This document shows, in pieces, positions 54,414 through 62,402 of a DNA stretch of 64,000 bases; position 1 is the first letter of the stretch, and each line of letters opens with the position of its first letter. The notes under the pieces were generated by a model that was not told where the DNA came from, searched no databases, and worked only from the letters and a program-made list of their open reading frames with translations. The translations under genes were made by a program, and so were the position numbers. Source of the stretch: Pelagimonas sp. (GTDB lineage: Bacteria; Pseudomonadota; Alphaproteobacteria; Rhodobacterales; Rhodobacteraceae); assembly GCA_025210455.1 (NCBI GenBank), contig JAOARQ010000043.1:20382-84381 (forward strand), given 5' to 3'.

Positions 54414-55376
54414 TTACTTGCCCAACCGCCTTTGGTTGCGCATGGCGGCTGGTGTCATACCAAAAAAGGATTTGTAGAGGCTGGAAAATCCGGACACGAA
54501 TCCGCAGGCCAAGCCAATGTCCCCGACGCTCATGTTGGTGTTCAAAAGCAGGTTATTGGCGCGGGTCAGGCGCAACTCGCGGTAGTAGGTGTTTGGGGTG
54601 GTGCCCAGATGTGCGCGGAATTTGCGTTCCAGCGACCGTGATGAAATGCCCAGCACGCGCACCAGTTCGGATATCGGCAGCGGATCTTCGATATTGGCCT
54701 GCATGATCTCCAGACACATATCGAGATCTCTGTCGCCCGCCCCCAGATGGCGCGCGCTGCCATTTGGCTGCCGCGAAGAAAAATCGCGTATGCGTTCATG
54801 TAGAAGGATATTCGCAATGGTCATCAGATTGGCTGAGGTCAGATGCTCTTTCATCACCGTCAGAACCAGATCAAAGGTAGCACACATGCCAGCACAGGTG
54901 ACAACCTGCCCGTCCACGGTCGCAAGCGAGCTATCCGCTTCGAACAGACCAATCTGTTCACGCAGGATATCCTGATTTTCCCAATGGGTGGCCAGATGCG
55001 TGGCCTTGTCGCCGCGGTCCCGGATGTACCGGCTGGCGGCTTCGGCCAGCAGAAACACTTTGGTATCGCGATGGGTGTATTGCGACACGAGATTGCCCAG
55101 AGAAAGCCCTTCGGCATCCGGGTTCGAATTTCCGATGACAAACAGATAATCCGCCTCAGGTTTGACGGCGAATGGTTCGGTCTGCACAAAGCTTTCACTC
55201 TGGCTGGCGATCATGCCCCCTTTTTCCGAGCGATAGGTCCATTGAAACAGGGGCCGGGTTGTCACGCGATTGGCGATGCGGATTGGATCAACAACCGCTG
55301 CCAGCTCGGTCAGGACAAACCCGTCCGAGACGATGATGTCAAACTGCCACTGCTTCTGGGCCGGGCTCTCGGTCAT
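54414..55376 (-). CDS. GlxA family transcriptional regulator (DJ-1/PfpI plus AraC)
   Basis: This 320-residue protein has an N-terminal DJ-1/PfpI-like domain with a cysteine-containing VVTCAGMCATFDLV. A C-terminal AraC helix-turn-helix pair follows (ISELVRVLGISSRSLERKFRAHLG; VGDIGLACGFVSGFSSLYKSFFG). The same architecture is found in GbdR, CdhR and SouR, which control betaine, carnitine and sarcosine catabolism in Pseudomonas. Given the neighbours it probably activates this methylamine locus. The start overlaps the end of the homocysteine methyltransferase gene by four bases. Confidence 0.92.
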   Translation of the reverse strand: MTESPAQKQWQFDIIVSDGFVLTELAAVVDPIRIANRVTTRPLFQWTYRSEKGGMIASQSESFVQTEPFAVKPEADYLFVIGNSNPDAEGLSLGNLVSQYTHRDTKVFLLAEAASRYIRDRGDKATHLATHWENQDILREQIGLFEADSSLATVDGQVVTCAGMCATFDLVLTVMKEHLTSANLMTIANILLHERIRDFSSRQPNGSARHLGAGDRDLDMCLEIMQANIEDPLPISELVRVLGISSRSLERKFRAHLGTTPNTYYRELRLTRANNLLLNTNMSVGDIGLACGFVSGFSSLYKSFFGMTPAAMRNQRRLGK

Positions 55377-56263
55377 GCGATATCGTGACCGGCGGCGCGT
55401 AGCCGTTTAGCGATTTCAGCAATATGCGCCGGGCCGGTTTCACAGCAGCCCCCAACGATGGTTGCGCCCATTTCGACCCAGCGCATGACGTGATCGGCAT
55501 AGATTTCAGGCCCCATATCGCGCCGCGCGGAAAGGGCGTCGACGGTTGGGCTGTCTTTCAGGAACTCTTTGGTGATCTGGGTGAAGCCATTGCCATAGGC
55601 CCCCATGGGCAGATCAGCCTGTGCGATCACTTCTAACGCCTGCGGAATGATTTCCGGGGCCGAACAGTTTACCAGCAGGGCGGCGGCCCCATCGCGGGCG
55701 ATAGGAAGAATATCAGCCAGCTTTTCGCCAGAGCGCAGCAAGGTGCCATCTTCGTCATCCACAGAAACAGCCAACCAGACAGGTTTATCTGCCTGCAAGG
55801 CACCTGCCAGCGCAGCCTTGGCGGCATCAGCAGAAACCACAGTTTCGCAGGCCAGCACATCTACGGATGGGGCCATCAGCTTTGCGATTTCGGCATAAAG
55901 CGGGGTGGCGATGTCAAAGCCGGGATGCACATCTGCGCGGTAGCTGGCCCCAAGCGGGCCGATGGAACCAGCGATTATACCGCCACAGCTGGCCTGAGCG
56001 GCCTTTGCCTCTTGCAGGGCCAGGGCATAGAGCGCTTCGAACTTGTCCTCGATCCCCGCTTTGACCAGTCGGTCACGGTGAATGGCATAGGTATTGGTGG
56101 TCGCAACAACCGACCCGGCGTTATAGTAATCTTCATGCACCGCCTGCACGAGACCGGGGTGCTCCATCATGACCTGTGTTGACCACAATGGCGTCGGCTT
56201 GTCGCCCGCGCGGTGGACCAGTTCCTGCCCCATACCGCCATCCAGAAGTGTGATTTTCACCAT
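55373..56263 (-). CDS. Homocysteine S-methyltransferase family protein, BHMT-like
   Basis: This 296-residue protein starts MVKITLLDGGMGQELVHRAG and has the zinc-binding cysteines in the expected places: Cys200 in LVNCSAPE and the pair Cys273-Cys274 in GGCCETGPAHI. Family members move a methyl group from betaine, S-methylmethionine or similar donors to homocysteine. Linkage to two dimethylglycine dehydrogenase-like genes suggests a betaine-type donor whose demethylated product feeds them (inference). The ATG at 56263 follows AAGGAG; the frame extends to 56326. A strong hairpin lies in the short leader. Confidence 0.88.
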   Translation of the reverse strand: MVKITLLDGGMGQELVHRAGDKPTPLWSTQVMMEHPGLVQAVHEDYYNAGSVVATTNTYAIHRDRLVKAGIEDKFEALYALALQEAKAAQASCGGIIAGSIGPLGASYRADVHPGFDIATPLYAEIAKLMAPSVDVLACETVVSADAAKAALAGALQADKPVWLAVSVDDEDGTLLRSGEKLADILPIARDGAAALLVNCSAPEIIPQALEVIAQADLPMGAYGNGFTQITKEFLKDSPTVDALSARRDMGPEIYADHVMRWVEMGATIVGGCCETGPAHIAEIAKRLRAAGHDIA

Positions 56264-56283
56264 GATGTTCTCCTTAGTCGTTC

Positions 56284-56310
56284 GGGGAATCACAGAAAAT
56301 CTGTGACCCC
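56284..56310 (-). other. Stable hairpin in the leader of the homocysteine methyltransferase gene
   Basis: TCACAGA at 56290-56296 pairs with TCTGTGA at 56100+200 to +206 (56300-56306) over a three-base loop, extended by GGGG at 56284-56287 with CCCC at 56307-56310 after a two-base bulge. It lies 21 bases upstream of the start codon and could affect translation or read-through. No known riboswitch class is recognised. Confidence 0.5.
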
Positions 56311-56324
56311 CCGGGACGTTTGTC

Positions 56325-56347
56325 AAAAGATGACTCTTGGGTCATCT
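56325..56347 (-). terminator. Terminator after the third FAD/GcvT fusion
   Basis: A 7-bp stem (56328-56334 with 56341-56347) with a six-base loop is followed on the minus strand by TTTT. It starts 5 bases after the stop of the gene at 56353. It may be leaky, since the methyltransferase gene follows closely. Confidence 0.6.
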
Positions 56348-56352
56348 ATTTT

Positions 56353-58800
56353 TTAGGCACGCAATCTTTCGTTTGCAGGATCCCAGAGCGGCTGGTCTTC
56401 CTGCACTACGGCTTTGTATTTCTCGCCGTAGATTTCGACTTCAAGCTCGGTGCCTGCCACGGCTAGTTCGGTGCGGATCATGCCCAGAGCGATCGACTTG
56501 TTGACGCGATAGCCCCAGCCGCCCGATGTGGTTTCCCCGACGATTTCACCGCCCGCCCAGATGCAGGACATGTAAGGCGCATCTGCGTCACCGGCCTCAA
56601 TGGTCAGCGTGACAAAGGTCTTTTTCACCCCCTGCTGCTTTTCGTTCTGGATTGCGGCTTTGCCCGGGAAATTCTGCGGCTTGTCGAGTTTGACAAAACG
56701 CTCCAGCCCGCCTTCGAGCAGCGAGTAATCGGTCGACAGATCGCCTTTCCATGCACGATAGCCTTTTTCCAGACGCAGGCTGTTGAGCGCATACATGCCA
56801 AATGGCACGGCGCCCCCGTCCAGGATTGCGGCATAGATGGCGGGCATGTCTTCGTTCAATGCGTGAACTTCCCAGCCCAATTCACCCGCAAAGGACACGC
56901 GCACCAGATGGGCTGGTTTGCCTGCGACTGTGGCTGCCTGATGGGTCAGCCAGCCAAGACTAAGGTCTGCGTCTGACATGCTGGCCAGCAGTTCGCGCGA
57001 CTTTGTCCCGGTCACGATCAGCGTGTCGCGGGTGGTGGTCACGTCTTCGACAGTGACAGTTGCCGGCATGGCACCCAGCAGAATGTCGCGGTCATGCCAT
57101 TGCGCGGTAGCGGCGGTGATCATGACAAAGTCATCTTCGCCCAGACGCATGCAGGACATTTCCGTCAGAATGCGGCCGCGGCTGTCCGAGATATAGACCA
57201 GATTGATGCGACCGATCTTGGGCAGACCACCGGTGACCAGCCCGCGCAGCGCTTCGGCGGCGCCTTCACCTTTGACCAGAAAACGCGAGAAGCCTGGCAG
57301 ATCCAGAACGCCTACGCCATCACGCACCGCTTCGCATTCTTCTTTGATGCGCTGTTCCCACGGACCAGAACGGCCCCAGGTGTGCGTCGCCTCAAGCGAG
57401 GTATCATCACCGTCTTTGGCAAACCAGTTGGCACGTTCCCAACCGTTGTACACACCCATCTGGCCGCCCAGCTCGCGCACTTTGGCATCAACGGGCGACA
57501 GTTTCTTGTCGCGCGCGGCAGGCCATTCGTGGTGCGGGAAGTGCATGGCGTATTCGTTGCCGTAAACTTCCATGCCCTTTTTGTTGCAATAGTCCTGATC
57601 GGTATAGTCGGTGTACCGGCGCGGATCGACTGCCCACATATCCCATTCGGTGTGGCCATCGACGATCCATTCCGCCAGCACCTTGCCTGCGCCGCCACCC
57701 TGCGCGATGCCAAAGGTGAAGCTGTGCGCTTCAAAGGCGTTTTTCACGCCGGGCATCGGGCCGATCATCGGCAGGCCATCAGGGGCGTAGGGGATTGGGC
57801 CGTTGATCACACGACCAACACCCGTGGTGCCCATCAGCGGCACACGCTCCATGGCGTCGGTGACGATGTCTTCAATACGGTCCAGATCATCGTTCCACAG
57901 CTGAAAGCTGAAATCGTCTGGCATCGGATCGTCTTCGGTCATCCACTCGCCCTTGCAGTTGGGTTCGTAGGGACCAAGGTTAAAGCCGTTCTTTTCCTGA
58001 CGCAGATAGTAAGACACATCCACATCACGCAGAAGCGGCAGCTTGCCGCCGTGTTCTTTTGACCAGGCTTCCACTTCGGGTACTTCGTCGGTCAGAAGGT
58101 ACTGGTGGCTCATGACCATGGCGGGCACGGTGCGGCCGCCGTAGGGTTTGAACATCTCGCCCACACGCTGGGCGTAGTAGCCAGCTGCGTTCACCACATA
58201 ATCACAGGCGATATCGCCTTTTTCGGTGTGAACAGTCCAGGTGCCATCTTCGTGTTGGGTGACATCATTTGCAGGGCAGAAGCGAATGATTTTCGCACCT
58301 AGATCACGTGCGCCTTTGGCAAAGGCCTGTGTCAGCTGTGCCGGGTCGATGTCGCCATCTGTCGGATCATAGAGCACGCCTTCCAGATCATGGGTTTCCA
58401 TGAAGGGGTAGCGTTCCTTGGTTTCTTCCGGGGTCCACATTTCCATCGGAATGCCCTGGTATTTGCCCATGGACATGGCGCGCTCGAATTCCTGCATCCG
58501 CTCTTTTGAATGGGCCAGACGGATCGAACCAGAAACGTGGTAGTTCATTGGATAGTCGACTTCATCGGCCAGACGCGAATACAGCTCGGTTGAATAGCGC
58601 TGCATGTTCATGATCGCCCAGGAGGTCGAAAACGTGGGCACGTTGCCGGCTGCGTGCCATGTGGACCCTGCGGTCAGTTCGTTCTTTTCCAGCAGAACGC
58701 AGTCAGACCAGCCCTTTTTGGCCAGATGATATAGCGCGGAACAGCCGACGACACCGCCGCCGATCACAACCACGCGGGCTTTGGATGGAAAATCAGACAT
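56353..58800 (-). CDS. FAD-dependent oxidoreductase/GcvT fusion, dimethylglycine or sarcosine dehydrogenase-like
   Basis: This 815-residue enzyme starts MSDFPSKARVVVIGGGVVGC and has TAGSTWHAAGN with His49 at the covalent-FAD position. A DAO-type middle domain and C-terminal GcvT domains (VRVSFAGELGWEVHALNED) follow. It should oxidise an N-methyl group and load tetrahydrofolate. It is the first gene of a likely unit with homocysteine methyltransferase and the GlxA regulator. The start at 58800 is chosen because of this N-terminus and a GGGAG just upstream; the frame extends eleven codons further. An XRE-cupin regulator gene lies upstream on the same strand. Confidence 0.88.
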   Translation of the reverse strand: MSDFPSKARVVVIGGGVVGCSALYHLAKKGWSDCVLLEKNELTAGSTWHAAGNVPTFSTSWAIMNMQRYSTELYSRLADEVDYPMNYHVSGSIRLAHSKERMQEFERAMSMGKYQGIPMEMWTPEETKERYPFMETHDLEGVLYDPTDGDIDPAQLTQAFAKGARDLGAKIIRFCPANDVTQHEDGTWTVHTEKGDIACDYVVNAAGYYAQRVGEMFKPYGGRTVPAMVMSHQYLLTDEVPEVEAWSKEHGGKLPLLRDVDVSYYLRQEKNGFNLGPYEPNCKGEWMTEDDPMPDDFSFQLWNDDLDRIEDIVTDAMERVPLMGTTGVGRVINGPIPYAPDGLPMIGPMPGVKNAFEAHSFTFGIAQGGGAGKVLAEWIVDGHTEWDMWAVDPRRYTDYTDQDYCNKKGMEVYGNEYAMHFPHHEWPAARDKKLSPVDAKVRELGGQMGVYNGWERANWFAKDGDDTSLEATHTWGRSGPWEQRIKEECEAVRDGVGVLDLPGFSRFLVKGEGAAEALRGLVTGGLPKIGRINLVYISDSRGRILTEMSCMRLGEDDFVMITAATAQWHDRDILLGAMPATVTVEDVTTTRDTLIVTGTKSRELLASMSDADLSLGWLTHQAATVAGKPAHLVRVSFAGELGWEVHALNEDMPAIYAAILDGGAVPFGMYALNSLRLEKGYRAWKGDLSTDYSLLEGGLERFVKLDKPQNFPGKAAIQNEKQQGVKKTFVTLTIEAGDADAPYMSCIWAGGEIVGETTSGGWGYRVNKSIALGMIRTELAVAGTELEVEIYGEKYKAVVQEDQPLWDPANERLRA

Positions 58801-58983
58801 GATTGCTCCCTTTGGTTTCGCGAGAAAGGTCACGCGATTTTGTTGGTTTCTGCCCTGCCAACAGCAAAGGCGGGTTTGAATGGAAACTGCTCTGGTCTGC
58901 TGAGGGCGCGCTTATCCGCCCGATTGGGCGTCTTCGCTTTCCCCACCCCGCAAACGTGGTCATGGACCAGCGCGCCAAGGCCA

Positions 58984-59553
58984 TCAGTACACCGGCGGGG
59001 CGATCACCCAGATCGCAACGACAGGGTCGTCATAAGGGTTGGACCAGATGTAGGGTTCATTTTTGATCCGAAAGCTGTCGCCCGGGCCAACGGTGAAGGA
59101 TTTGCCACCGATCTTCAGATCCAGCTGCCCAGAGACGATATAGCCCACTTCCTGAGTTGGGCGATGGGCAGGGGTCTGCATCGCCGAATTTGGCTGAAAG
59201 GTGGAATGCACCATTTCGAAATCATCGGTCAGATCGGGGGACAGAAGTTCTTCGATCAGCCCTTCTTCGCCAGAGCCCATGGGGCGGCGCGCGCCTGCAC
59301 GCACTACGTAACCTTGTTCTTCGACGGGGGCCGCAGAATGGGCGAAGAGCATCGACATGGGCACGCCCAATGTCTGGCCAATCAGACGCAGATCCGAAAT
59401 CGAAGGTTCAGACAGATCGCGTTCGACCTGACTGAGCCAGCCCACAGAGCGATCCAGTTGATCTGCCATGGCCTGCAGTGTCAGCCCGCGCGATTTGCGC
59501 AGGGCGCGAATGTCGGCACCTAAGGTGGATGTCAGATGGCTGTGGTTGGTCAT
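58984..59553 (-). CDS. XRE family transcriptional regulator with C-terminal cupin domain
   Basis: This 189-residue protein has an N-terminal helix-turn-helix (DIRALRKSRGLTLQAMADQL, with VGWLSQVERDLSEPSI) and a C-terminal cupin (EVGYIVSGQLDLKIGG, then GPGDSFRI). Such regulators sense small metabolites such as amines or polyamines. It lies 183 bp upstream of the FAD/GcvT gene on the same strand and probably controls it or itself. Three TGAAAT elements precede it. Confidence 0.92.
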   Translation of the reverse strand: MTNHSHLTSTLGADIRALRKSRGLTLQAMADQLDRSVGWLSQVERDLSEPSISDLRLIGQTLGVPMSMLFAHSAAPVEEQGYVVRAGARRPMGSGEEGLIEELLSPDLTDDFEMVHSTFQPNSAMQTPAHRPTQEVGYIVSGQLDLKIGGKSFTVGPGDSFRIKNEPYIWSNPYDDPVVAIWVIAPPVY

Positions 59554-59564
59554 TGCGTGAGTCG

Positions 59565-59613
59565 TGAAATTTTCCTTACTAATTTCATGAGTACAGGATC
59601 ATATGAAATTTTC
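59565..59613. promoter_or_regulatory. Repeated TGAAATTTTC elements upstream of the XRE-cupin gene
   Basis: TGAAATTTTC occurs at 59565-59574 and again at 59604-59613, 39 bases apart, with an inverted ATTTCA between them at about 59582-59587. The second copy extends to the near-palindrome TGAAATTTTCA. They lie 12-60 bp upstream of the regulator start at 59553, as expected for autoregulation. Confidence 0.6.
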
Positions 59614-59727
59614 AAAACTTTTTTCACGACGCGCTGCGGCGAAGCGCGCTGCGATGCAGCATGGCTGTGGCCTGTGCTTTGATTTAAAAGCGATTGTGTC
59701 CGCAGGGCGTTCGGATAGGGTTTGTTT

Positions 59728-60285
59728 ATGACGACAGGCCCCTTTCATATGCGCGCGGCGGAACCTTCTGATGCGCAGGCGTTGACCGAGTTGCTGAACC
59801 TTCCGGGGGTGCGGCATGGCACCTTGCAGCTGCCCTTTACCCCACTGGCCCGCGCAGAGGCACGATTGAGCGCGCCCAGCGGCCCTTCAATTGTTGGGTG
59901 TATCGATGTGGATGCAAAAGAGAAGATTGTTGCCCATGGCGGGATTCTGCCCGGAACGCGCCGCAGGGCGCATGTGGGGGAAATCCATCTGATTGTGCAT
60001 GATTCCTATATCGGGCAGGGCTGTGGGCGCGCGATCATGAGCGCGCTGGTAGACATGGCAGACAATTGGCTGGGGCTGCGCCGGTTGGAACTGGATGTGA
60101 ACACAGACAATACCGCCGCGATCAAGCTGTATCACAGTTTCGGATTTGAAATAGAGGGCACCAAGCGCGGGGATACCCTGCGGGATGGGATGCTGATTGA
60201 TGCCCATGTGATGGGGCGCCTGACAGACGCCCCGAACAGGCCGCCGAATCAGACCGCGCTGAAAACCTCGTCCAAAATGGATTGA
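59728..60285 (+). CDS. GNAT family N-acetyltransferase
   Basis: This 185-residue protein has the GNAT fold. The acetyl-CoA-binding region reads VHDSYIGQGCGRAIMSALVDMA, preceded by VGEIHLIV, and DNTAAIKLYHSFGFEIEGT forms the C-terminal motif. It looks like a RimJ/RimL or YhhY-like amino-acid or amine acetyltransferase; the substrate is unknown. The start at 59728 is two codons inside the open frame, where an ATG replaces a TTG. Its 3' end overlaps the convergent fRMsr gene by 37 bases. Confidence 0.88.
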   Translation: MTTGPFHMRAAEPSDAQALTELLNLPGVRHGTLQLPFTPLARAEARLSAPSGPSIVGCIDVDAKEKIVAHGGILPGTRRRAHVGEIHLIVHDSYIGQGCGRAIMSALVDMADNWLGLRRLELDVNTDNTAAIKLYHSFGFEIEGTKRGDTLRDGMLIDAHVMGRLTDAPNRPPNQTALKTSSKMD

Positions 60286-60704
60286 AGCGCGCGCGCATCG
60301 TCAGGTGTGAAAGCGGCGGGCAGATCGCTGTCGATATCAAGCACTGCGATCAATGCGCCTTTGGCGTTTTTCACCGGAAGGACAATTTCAGAGCGGGTTG
60401 ATGAGGCACAGGCGATATGTCCGGGAAAAGAATCGACATCATCGACCAGCTGGATTTCCTGGGTACGGGCACAGGCTCCGCAGACGCCGCGGGAAAATGG
60501 GATCACCAGACAGCCGTGCCCACCCTGATAGGGGCCTATCTTAAGCATTTCAGGTTCGGTGACGCGGTAGAACCCTGTCCAGTTGAACCGCTCATCCGCA
60601 TGGTGCAACTCGCAGGCGAGGGTGGCCATCAAGGCGATTTCGTCGGTTTCACCGCTGGTAAGCGATGCGATGGTTTTGGCGAGGCTGTCGTAATCTGCGC
60701 GCAT
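60249..60704 (-). CDS. msrC: Free methionine-R-sulfoxide reductase (GAF domain)
   Basis: This 151-residue GAF-domain enzyme reduces free methionine-R-sulfoxide. The three catalytic cysteines are spaced as in characterised fRMsr: Cys65 in GGHGCLVIPFSRG, Cys75 in RGVCGACA and Cys99 in HIACASSTRSEIVLP. The spacings of 10 and 24 match the yeast enzyme (Cys91, 101, 125). NWTGFYR near residue 41 is also typical. It lies on the opposite strand from the GNAT gene with overlapping 3' ends. Confidence 0.93.
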   Translation of the reverse strand: MRADYDSLAKTIASLTSGETDEIALMATLACELHHADERFNWTGFYRVTEPEMLKIGPYQGGHGCLVIPFSRGVCGACARTQEIQLVDDVDSFPGHIACASSTRSEIVLPVKNAKGALIAVLDIDSDLPAAFTPDDARALQSILDEVFSAV

Positions 60705-60789
60705 GTTTTTCCCTTAGGGTGCGGGGGAGGGGCTCTGCCCCCTGCGCCTTTGGCGCATTCCCCCGAAGTTTAATTTGCAAGCTGAAAGA

Positions 60790-61962
60790 TCAGACTCGCT
60801 CAATGGCGATGGCTGTCCCTTCGCCGCCGCCAATGCAGATAGCGGCGATACCACGCTTGAGCCCGCGCTTTTCCAGCGCGTTCAGCAGGGTGACCATGAT
60901 GCGAGCACCTGATGCGCCAATAGGATGACCCAGTGCGCAGGCCCCACCGTTGACGTTCACCTTGTCATGCGGCAGGCCCATTTCATGCATGAAGGCCATG
61001 GGAACAACGGCAAAGGCTTCGTTGACTTCCCATAGATCTACATCGTCTTTGCTCCAGCCAAGGCGATCAAGCAGTTTTTGCGCGGCTGGCACCGGGGCGG
61101 TTGGGAAAAGGTTTGGCGCATGAGCGTGGCTGGCGTGGCCCAGAATGCGGGCGCGAATGGTGGCCCCGGCCGCTTTGGCTGCGTCTTCAGTTGTCATTAC
61201 AAGGGCTGCGGCGCCGTCTGAAATAGAGGATGAATTGGCCGGTGTCACAGTGCCATCTTTGCGAAAGGCCGGTTTCAGATGTGGGATCTTTTCCGGGCGG
61301 GCATTACCGGGCTGTTCGTCCTGCGCCACGGTGATGTCCCCCTTGCGGGTGGTCATGGTGATGGGGGCGATTTCATCGTCAAAGGCCCCGGATTTCTGAG
61401 CTTCCAGCGCGCGTGACAGCGAGGCCAGCGCATAATCATCCTGTGCTTCGCGTGTGAACTGAAAGCTTTCCGCGCAGTCTTCGGCAAAGGTGCCCATCAG
61501 GCGCCCTTTGTCATAGGCGTCTTCAAGACCATCGAGAAACATGTGATCCATTGTCTGATGGTGACCGATACGGGCACCGCCACGCATGTTTGGCATCAGA
61601 TAGGGGGCGTTGGTCATGGATTCCATGCCGCCGGCGATGATCGTATCTGCATGACCAAGCGCGAGGCGGTCAAAGGCCATCATTGCTGCTTTCATGCCAG
61701 AGCCACACATTTTGTTCAGTGTCGTGGCAGGGACGTTTTCACCAAGTCCGCCAGCGAAACCCGCTTGACGCGCTGGGGCCTGCCCCTGACCCGCGGGCAG
61801 AACACAGCCCATCAGCAGCTCATCCACCGCAGGGTTGCCCGCCTGTTCCATCGCAGCCTTGATCGCATCCCCCCCCAGACGCGAAGCGGTTTCGTTGGAA
61901 AAAGCGCCTTGAAATCCGCCCATTGGAGTACGGGCTGCGCCAGTGATAACTACATTTTGCAT
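60790..61962 (-). CDS. Acetyl-CoA acetyltransferase (thiolase)
   Basis: This 390-residue thiolase has the nucleophile Cys86 in TLNKMCGSGMKAAMMA, the active-site histidine in NEAFAVVPMAF and the second cysteine region NVNGGACALGHPIGASGARI. It condenses two acetyl-CoA molecules or cleaves acetoacetyl-CoA, in polyhydroxybutyrate synthesis or ketone-body and fatty-acid breakdown. No phaB or other partner gene is adjacent, so the direction is open. GGAGGAG lies before the ATG at 61962. The open frame to 62349 runs antisense through the downstream STAS gene and is rejected. Confidence 0.92.
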   Translation of the reverse strand: MQNVVITGAARTPMGGFQGAFSNETASRLGGDAIKAAMEQAGNPAVDELLMGCVLPAGQGQAPARQAGFAGGLGENVPATTLNKMCGSGMKAAMMAFDRLALGHADTIIAGGMESMTNAPYLMPNMRGGARIGHHQTMDHMFLDGLEDAYDKGRLMGTFAEDCAESFQFTREAQDDYALASLSRALEAQKSGAFDDEIAPITMTTRKGDITVAQDEQPGNARPEKIPHLKPAFRKDGTVTPANSSSISDGAAALVMTTEDAAKAAGATIRARILGHASHAHAPNLFPTAPVPAAQKLLDRLGWSKDDVDLWEVNEAFAVVPMAFMHEMGLPHDKVNVNGGACALGHPIGASGARIMVTLLNALEKRGLKRGIAAICIGGGEGTAIAIERV

Positions 61963-62049
61963 GAATGCTCCTCCGTATTTCATTTGCTGCATACAGAATG
62001 GTAAGGATTGGCGTCTAGTCTGCTTTCCAAACTGAGGTATGAGGCAGAT

Positions 62050-62379
62050 ATGGAATTTACGTCGGTAGAGACAGGCGGCGTTGGGGTCATCACCATCGAG
62101 GCAGATCGCATTGATGCGGCGGTGGCCATTCAGTTCAAAGATCAGATGCGTGAAACCATGGCAGATCGTCAGGGGCGTGTTGTGCTGGATCTGAAGAACG
62201 TTGAGTTCATCGATTCCAGTGGCCTGGGGGCTATTGTCGCGGTGATGAAGCTGATGCCGCAGGGGGCAAAGCTGGAACTGGCGGCACTGACCCCAACAGT
62301 CGACAAGGTGTTTCGAATGACACGGATGGATTCGATCTTTTCGATCCACGGCAGCGCAGAAGAGGCGACTGCAGCCTGA
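62050..62379 (+). CDS. STAS-domain anti-anti-sigma factor
   Basis: This 109-residue protein matches SpoIIAA/RsbV antagonists. The key motif is VEFIDSSGLGAIVAVMK, with the phosphorylatable serine at residue 56 or 57. Unphosphorylated antagonist binds its kinase partner and releases a sigma factor or other target. The ATG at 62050 gives the normal N-terminus. A matching kinase-like gene follows 23 bp downstream. Confidence 0.92.
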   Translation: MEFTSVETGGVGVITIEADRIDAAVAIQFKDQMRETMADRQGRVVLDLKNVEFIDSSGLGAIVAVMKLMPQGAKLELAALTPTVDKVFRMTRMDSIFSIHGSAEEATAA

Positions 62380-62402
62380 AGTTTCAGAAAGAAAGCTTTG
62401 CT

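Noticed and set aside
56264..56352. Possible SAM or SAH riboswitch before the homocysteine methyltransferase gene
   Set aside because: The region is too short and lacks the conserved cores of known classes; only simple hairpins are seen.
58801..58983. Possible glycine riboswitch before the third FAD/GcvT gene
   Set aside because: GC-rich pairing segments occur, but the conserved glycine-aptamer motifs are not present on the minus strand.
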